Assembly (NCBI GenBank): GCA_944363005.1
Contig: CALVTV010000245.1
Location: 1-17,749, forward strand
Source of the DNA: an uncultured Clostridia bacterium
GTDB lineage: Bacteria > Bacillota > Clostridia > Christensenellales > Aristaeellaceae
Direction of reading: 5' to 3'
Length of the DNA: 17,749 nt
A program made the position numbers and the translations under genes. The notes under the pieces are model-generated. The model worked only from the letters and a program-made list of their open reading frames with translations, did no database searches and was not told the DNA's origin. Of this stretch, positions 13,951 through 17,749 are shown one piece after another (position 1 is the first letter of the stretch; the number at the start of each line of letters is the position of its first letter).

Positions 13951-15207
13951 ATGCCTGCTCAGTATATTTGCTGCACAACCCAGCACCATCTGGGGGAAAA
14001 CGATGCCGGCACGCTCATACAGGGACGCCTGGCCGATACGGCGCAGGCGCTTTTGGCGCGCTACGGCCAGCAGGTGCAGGCAATTTATCTGGACCCGCCG
14101 TTCAACACCGGCAAGCGCTTTGACATGAAGGTGCGCATCGGCGAAAAGGGCTACAAGACCGGCTCGCCCGCGCTCCAGCTTCCCGCCTACGAGGATCAGT
14201 GGGAGAGCCGGGAAGCGTATCTGTCCATGATGCGCGAGGCGCTCACGCTCGCGCGCGGTCTGCTCAAAAAGGAAGGCACGATCTTCCTGCACATCGATTC
14301 GCGCATGTACGCGCACCTGCGGCTTTTGATGGACGACGTGTTCGGGGAGAGCAATTTCCTCAACGAGATCATCTGGTCCTACCAAAGCGGCGGCCGCGCG
14401 CGCACGTACTTTCCGCGCAAGCACGACACGATCCTCTTTTACGCGCGGTCGCGCTCGTATTATTTCAACCTGAAGGGCGTGCCCATCGCCCGCAACGAAT
14501 CGCGCAGCAACCACATGCGCCGCGGCGTCGATGAGGACGGCCGAAGCTACCGCGCCATCACCTCCGGCGGCAAGGAATACCGCTATTACGACGACGATCC
14601 CGCCTATCCGGGCGACGTCTGGGACGACATCAGCCACTTGCAGCAAAAGGACCCCCAGCGCACCGGATACGACACCCAAAAGCCCGTCAAGCTGCTGGAG
14701 CGGATCATCCGCTGCTCGACGCAGGAGGGGGATCTGGTCGGCGATCTGTTCTGCGGCAGCGGCACGACGGCGGTCGCCGCCGCCCAGCTGGGCAGGCGGT
14801 TTCTCTGCGTGGATCAAAGCCCGCTGGCCATCGCGGCGGCGGGCAAGCGGCTCTGCCTGCCCCCGCTTGAAACCGGGTTCTCGGTGGAGGCGCCCTGCGG
14901 GCCGGACGATTGCCGCGTGGAGGCGGAGGTCTTCCCGGCGATCAGCTCGTATACGGTTCGCCTGACCGGGTTTGAAAGCCGGGCCGCGCAGGCCGCGGGC
15001 GTTTCGGGGCTGGACGGCGTGGACCTGTGGTCAGCGGGGTTTGTGCAGGGCGATGTGTACCGCGAGTGCGTCGCCAGCACGCGCAGTCCCGCGGCCCCGC
15101 ACCTGCAAACGATGATGGAAATGCCGGTCTGCGCGGGCGAGCCCTGCGTGATGATCGTGGATATCTTTGGCAATCGGCGCTTTTATCTGCCCAAGAGGAG
15201 ATATTGA
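13951..15207 (+). CDS. Orphan site-specific DNA methyltransferase (class beta, N4-C/N6-A)
   Basis: A 418-residue S-adenosylmethionine-dependent DNA methyltransferase. The catalytic motif IV DPPFNTG (48-54) comes before the cofactor motif I DLFCGSGTT (265-273), the order that defines class beta. TGYDTQKPVKLLERII (motif X-like) lies just before motif I. The middle (about 110-260) should hold the target-recognition region. A ~130-residue C-terminal extension with no motif I recognise follows (VEAEVFPAISSYTVRLTGFE). No restriction gene lies nearby, so it is solitary in this window. The ATG is preceded by a G-rich site (GGGGG). It is the first gene of the operon and stops 3 bp before the next ATG. 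Target sequence cannot be predicted here. Confidence 0.9.
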   Translation: MPAQYICCTTQHHLGENDAGTLIQGRLADTAQALLARYGQQVQAIYLDPPFNTGKRFDMKVRIGEKGYKTGSPALQLPAYEDQWESREAYLSMMREALTLARGLLKKEGTIFLHIDSRMYAHLRLLMDDVFGESNFLNEIIWSYQSGGRARTYFPRKHDTILFYARSRSYYFNLKGVPIARNESRSNHMRRGVDEDGRSYRAITSGGKEYRYYDDDPAYPGDVWDDISHLQQKDPQRTGYDTQKPVKLLERIIRCSTQEGDLVGDLFCGSGTTAVAAAQLGRRFLCVDQSPLAIAAAGKRLCLPPLETGFSVEAPCGPDDCRVEAEVFPAISSYTVRLTGFESRAAQAAGVSGLDGVDLWSAGFVQGDVYRECVASTRSPAAPHLQTMMEMPVCAGEPCVMIVDIFGNRRFYLPKRRY

Positions 15208-15210
15208 GCT

Positions 15211-15816
15211 ATGGCAATCAACAACGGCTATATGGTCTATTTGCTGCGCATCCTGGCGGCGCAGGGGGCGCTTGCCTCGGTGTACACCGACCCGAACGAC
15301 CCGGAGGGGTTTTCGGCGGGCTTTGTGGAGGCGGTGGACGCCGCGCATGTGCTGCTGTGCGAGCTGACGCCCTGGGGCCAGATCGAGGGCTGGCGCGTGC
15401 GCCGCAACCAGGACGTGCTTCAGGTGCTCTCCGGCGAGGAGTATGAGCAGCGGCTGGCGCTGCTCATGGCCTACCACAAGCAGCACCACCGCTTCTTTTT
15501 CACGGACGCACCGGCGGAGGACACGGATCTGCTGCTGAGCGTGCTTCTGGCCTGCCGGGAGCGCGGGCAGATCGTCAGCGTGATCATCGGCAACGAGATG
15601 ATCACCGGCCGCGTGCTGGAGGCCAACGGCCTGCGGGCCAAGTTCCGGCTGCTCGACTTCTTCGGGCGCGAGGCCGAGGAAGAGACGGTCACGCTGCGCG
15701 AGATCGAAATTTTGGAAATCGACACGCCGGAAGAGCGCATGTACGCCGTGCTCGAGGAGCTCGAGCGCCAGCGCATGACGCTTTTGCCCCATCAGGACAC
15801 GCAGGGGGATTCATGA
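15211..15816 (+). CDS. Protein of unknown function with two similar (Sm/SH3-like?) halves
   Basis: A 201-residue protein that I do not recognise. It reads as an internal duplication. Half 1 (about 11-82) and half 2 (about 107-178) each begin with a leucine-rich helix ending in RILAAQG or CRERGQ. Each is then followed by a strand ending in SV, a turn leading to SAGFVEAVD or ITGRVLEAN, a strand (HVLLCELTPWG; AKFRLLDFFG), another strand (RVRRNQDVLQVL; TVTLREIEILEI), and a final acidic GEEYEQRL or PEERMY. The offset is 96 residues. The pattern suggests a small beta-barrel such as an Sm-like or SH3-like fold, which would fit nucleic-acid or ribosome binding. The ATG follows AAGAGGAG and is 3 bp after the methyltransferase; its end overlaps trmD by 4 bp. 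It occupies the position where rimM often lies before trmD but is not RimM-like by motif. Confidence 0.8.
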   Translation: MAINNGYMVYLLRILAAQGALASVYTDPNDPEGFSAGFVEAVDAAHVLLCELTPWGQIEGWRVRRNQDVLQVLSGEEYEQRLALLMAYHKQHHRFFFTDAPAEDTDLLLSVLLACRERGQIVSVIIGNEMITGRVLEANGLRAKFRLLDFFGREAEEETVTLREIEILEIDTPEERMYAVLEELERQRMTLLPHQDTQGDS

Positions 15817-16580
15817 AGATCACCATTCTGACCATATTTCCGGAGATGTTCACCCCGCTGCATGAGAGCATCCTCGGCCGCGCGCAGAAGGCCGGGCTGC
15901 TTGACATCCGCGAGGTGGACATTCGCGCATACGCCAAGAACAAGCATCACAACACGGACGACGCGCCCTATGGCGGCGGTGCGGGCATGGTGATGCTCGC
16001 CCAGCCGATCGTGGACGCCATGCGCGACGTGCAGGGCGAAGCGTTTGCGGGGCGGCGAATCTACCTTTCCCCGCGCGGGCAGACGCTCACGCAGAAGAAG
16101 GTCGAGGAACTGGCGACGTTGCCGGAGCTGATTTTGCTCTGCGGGCACTACGAGGGCGTCGATCAGCGGGCGATCGACCTGTGTATCGACGAGGAAATCT
16201 CCATCGGGGATTACGTGCTCACCGGCGGGGAGCTGGGCGCCATGGTGCTGGTGGACGCGGTCGCGCGGCTGATTCCCGGCGGGCTGGGCTGCGGCGCGAG
16301 GGCGCAGACGGAGAGCTTCTCCTCCGGGCTGCTGGAATACCCGCAGTACACGCGCCCGCGCGAGTTTGAGGGGCTGACCGTGCCGGAACCGCTGCTCAAC
16401 GGCAACCACGCGCACATTGAGGATTGGCAGCTGACCGAATCGCTTTACATCACCCTCAAGCGCCGTCCGGAGATGGCCAAGGCATACCTTTCGGGCCGCA
16501 AGTTCACGCGCCATCAGAAAAAGGTCGTGGACGCGGTGCTCGAGCGCGTGCGCGCGGAGGAAGCCGGGGACGAGCCGTAA
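15813..16580 (+). CDS. trmD: tRNA (guanine37-N1)-methyltransferase TrmD
   Basis: A 255-residue SPOUT-class enzyme that methylates G37 next to the anticodon and prevents +1 frameshifting. Visible motifs are YGGGAGMVM (53-61), YLSPRGQ (84-90), CGHYEGVDQR (110-119), the knot-forming IGDYVLTGGELGAM (131-144), R152 and GLLEYPQYTRP (172-182), and GNHAHIEDW. Length is normal. The catalytic Asp of E. coli TrmD (D169, DSF) aligns with glutamate here (E167 in TESFSSG), a conservative change. The ATG overlaps the previous stop (ATGA), so it is translationally coupled to the unknown 201-residue protein. Neither rimM nor rplS is adjacent; a GTPase gene follows 19 bp later. Confidence 0.97.
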   Translation: MKITILTIFPEMFTPLHESILGRAQKAGLLDIREVDIRAYAKNKHHNTDDAPYGGGAGMVMLAQPIVDAMRDVQGEAFAGRRIYLSPRGQTLTQKKVEELATLPELILLCGHYEGVDQRAIDLCIDEEISIGDYVLTGGELGAMVLVDAVARLIPGGLGCGARAQTESFSSGLLEYPQYTRPREFEGLTVPEPLLNGNHAHIEDWQLTESLYITLKRRPEMAKAYLSGRKFTRHQKKVVDAVLERVRAEEAGDEP

Positions 16581-16599
16581 GACGGCGGAGGGACGAGAT

Positions 16600-17749
16600 A
16601 TGGAGGTAACGCTGGGCGTCGCGGCGCATGTGGACGCGGGCAAGACGACGCTGTGCGAGCAGATTCTGCGCCATGCGGGCGTGCTGCGCCGGTGCGGACG
16701 GGTGGATCACGGCGATGCGTTCATGGACGACAACACCATCGAGCGCGCGCGGGGCATCACGATCTTTTGCGAACAGGCGGAGTTTGACTGGCCGCGTCCG
16801 GAGGGCGGCACGCTGCATGTGACGCTGATGGACACGCCGGGTCATGTGGACTTCGCCGGGGAAATGGAACGCGCGCTGTCGGTCATCGACTGCGCGCTTT
16901 TGGTCGTCTCCTGTGCGGAGGGCGTGCAGAGCCACACGCAGACGCTCTTTCGGATGCTGCGCGCGCGCCATATTCCCACGCTGATCGTGCTCAGCAAGAT
17001 GGACCGCGAGGGCGCGGACGTGGCCCGCGTGATGGCGCAGCTGCAAAAGCGGCTCTCGCCGGACTGCGTGTTCATGCAGGGGGACCGCGACGCACTGCGC
17101 GAGGAACTGGCCGCGCGCGATGAAGCCCTGCTGGAGCAGCACTTCGCGGGCACAGCCGACGCCGCGGCGTATCTTCAGGGCGCACGGCGCGCGTTTGTCT
17201 CTGGGGACCTCTTTCCCGCCGTCGCATGCAGCGCGCTGACGGACACGGGCGTGGACGGCGTGCTGGGCGCGGTCGCGGCGCTCTGCTGCACGGCGTTTGA
17301 CGAAGCGGCGCCGTTCTCGGGCCGGGTGTACCGCGTCCGCCGGGAAAACGGCACGCGGTATGCGTACATCAAGGCGCTCAGCGGTAGCCTCGGCGCGCGC
17401 GAGGAGGTCAAAACGCCGGACGGCATGCAGAAGGTGAATGCCGTGTTTGCCGCGCAGGGGGCCAAGCTGACCCCGATTTCCCGGCTGAGCGCCGGGCGCA
17501 CGGCGGCGGTTTCGGGCCTTTCCTGCCGCCCGGGCGACGTCATCGGGGAAGGCGCAGGCCACAGGGGCCAGGAGCTGACGCCGCTGATGAGCGTGCAGGT
17601 CATCCCGCGCGCGGGCCTGACACCGCAAACGCTGCTCGCCCATCTGCGCGAATTGGAGGAAGAGGACCCGCTGCTCTCCGTGCGCGCGCAGGGCGATGCG
17701 CTGAGCGTGGGCATCATGGGCGCGGTGCAAATCGACGTGCTTGGCAGCG
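16600..17749 (+). CDS. TetM-like/EF-G-like translation GTPase (partial, 3' end missing)
   Basis: The first 383 residues of a translational GTPase related to ribosomal protection proteins and EF-G; the frame stays open to the window end. The G domain has G1 AAHVDAGKTT (8-17), G2 RGIT (51-54), G3 DTPGH (78-82) and G4 as SKMD (132-135), where NKxD is usual. The TetM-like short G domain without the EF-G insertion is followed by a domain II barrel (about 240-320: FSGRVYRVRRENGTRYAYIKALSG) and the start of domain III (LTPLMSVQVIPR). It is clearly diverged from Tet(M). Chromosomal relatives of this kind occur in Clostridia without proven resistance function, so I do not call it a resistance gene. 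GGAGGGACG precedes the ATG, 19 bp after trmD. The domain IV tip that would bear on tetracycline action lies outside the window. Confidence 0.85.
   Translation, partial: MEVTLGVAAHVDAGKTTLCEQILRHAGVLRRCGRVDHGDAFMDDNTIERARGITIFCEQAEFDWPRPEGGTLHVTLMDTPGHVDFAGEMERALSVIDCALLVVSCAEGVQSHTQTLFRMLRARHIPTLIVLSKMDREGADVARVMAQLQKRLSPDCVFMQGDRDALREELAARDEALLEQHFAGTADAAAYLQGARRAFVSGDLFPAVACSALTDTGVDGVLGAVAALCCTAFDEAAPFSGRVYRVRRENGTRYAYIKALSGSLGAREEVKTPDGMQKVNAVFAAQGAKLTPISRLSAGRTAAVSGLSCRPGDVIGEGAGHRGQELTPLMSVQVIPRAGLTPQTLLAHLRELEEEDPLLSVRAQGDALSVGIMGAVQIDVLGS

Noticed and set aside
13834..14817. A 327-codon minus-strand open frame opposite the DNA methyltransferase
   Set aside because: The plus strand encodes intact DPPFNTG and FCGSGTT motifs with promoter and ribosome site; the reverse frame has none and crosses both divergent promoters.
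13951..15207. Restriction-modification or phage-defence island
   Set aside because: No nuclease, helicase or specificity gene is adjacent; the neighbours are translation genes.
15211..15816. RimM, expected upstream of trmD
   Set aside because: No RimM N-terminal or PRC-barrel motifs are visible; the protein instead shows two similar halves.
16600..17749. Tetracycline resistance determinant (tetM/tetW)
   Set aside because: The protein is strongly diverged from Tet(M), sits in a housekeeping operon with trmD, has no mobile-element signs, and the part that would decide is outside the window.
1..17749. CRISPR arrays, insertion sequences, integrases or attachment sites
   Set aside because: No regularly spaced long repeats, transposase motifs or terminal inverted repeats were seen; the single tRNA is not flanked by an integrase or a duplicated 3' end.

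Overview
The window is a gene-dense, GC-rich chromosomal segment, most likely from a member of the Clostridia (Bacillota). I base this on strong Shine-Dalgarno sites of the AGGAGG type, near-consensus sigma-A-type promoters with 17-bp spacers, a TetM-like translation GTPase, an HD protein and a PstS of clostridial character, and a 436-residue archaeal-type aspartyl-tRNA synthetase in place of the usual ~590-residue bacterial form. Genus cannot be read from the window because only about 37 nt of 16S rRNA are present.

Positions 1-9240 form a phosphate island read entirely from the minus strand. In transcription order it holds pstS, pstC, pstA, pstB and phoU (high-affinity phosphate ABC transporter and its regulator), then a Na+/phosphate cotransporter with its own PhoU-like domain, phoP, phoR, an HD-domain protein, and finally the 5' end of a 16S rRNA gene. 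A terminator-like hairpin follows pstS. A promoter with four 11-bp-spaced PhoP-box-like repeats precedes the cotransporter. I see no terminator between the HD gene and the rRNA, and the rRNA promoter with three phased A-tracts lies inside the 3' coding end of the HD gene. PstS is circularly permuted: the half carrying SREDGSGTR comes first and the half carrying AGSSSV comes second.

Positions 9241-13027 (minus strand) hold a two-gene ABC-2-type exporter (ATPase then permease, with a palindromic operator candidate in the promoter) and the archaeal-type aspS, each closed by an intrinsic terminator. Positions 13148-13304 (plus strand) hold a tRNA-Arg(CCG) with a perfect consensus promoter and a strong terminator.

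Positions 13321-17749 begin with a minus-strand cysteine-cluster protein. Divergent from it is a plus-strand operon: an orphan beta-class DNA methyltransferase, a 201-residue protein of unknown function made of two similar halves, trmD, and a TetM-like translation GTPase cut by the window end. This couples DNA methylation, tRNA methylation and a ribosome-associated GTPase in one transcript.

The most notable items are the permuted PstS, the rRNA promoter embedded in a coding sequence at the end of a phosphate operon, the HD protein that lacks its motif aspartate, and the duplicated unknown protein next to trmD.
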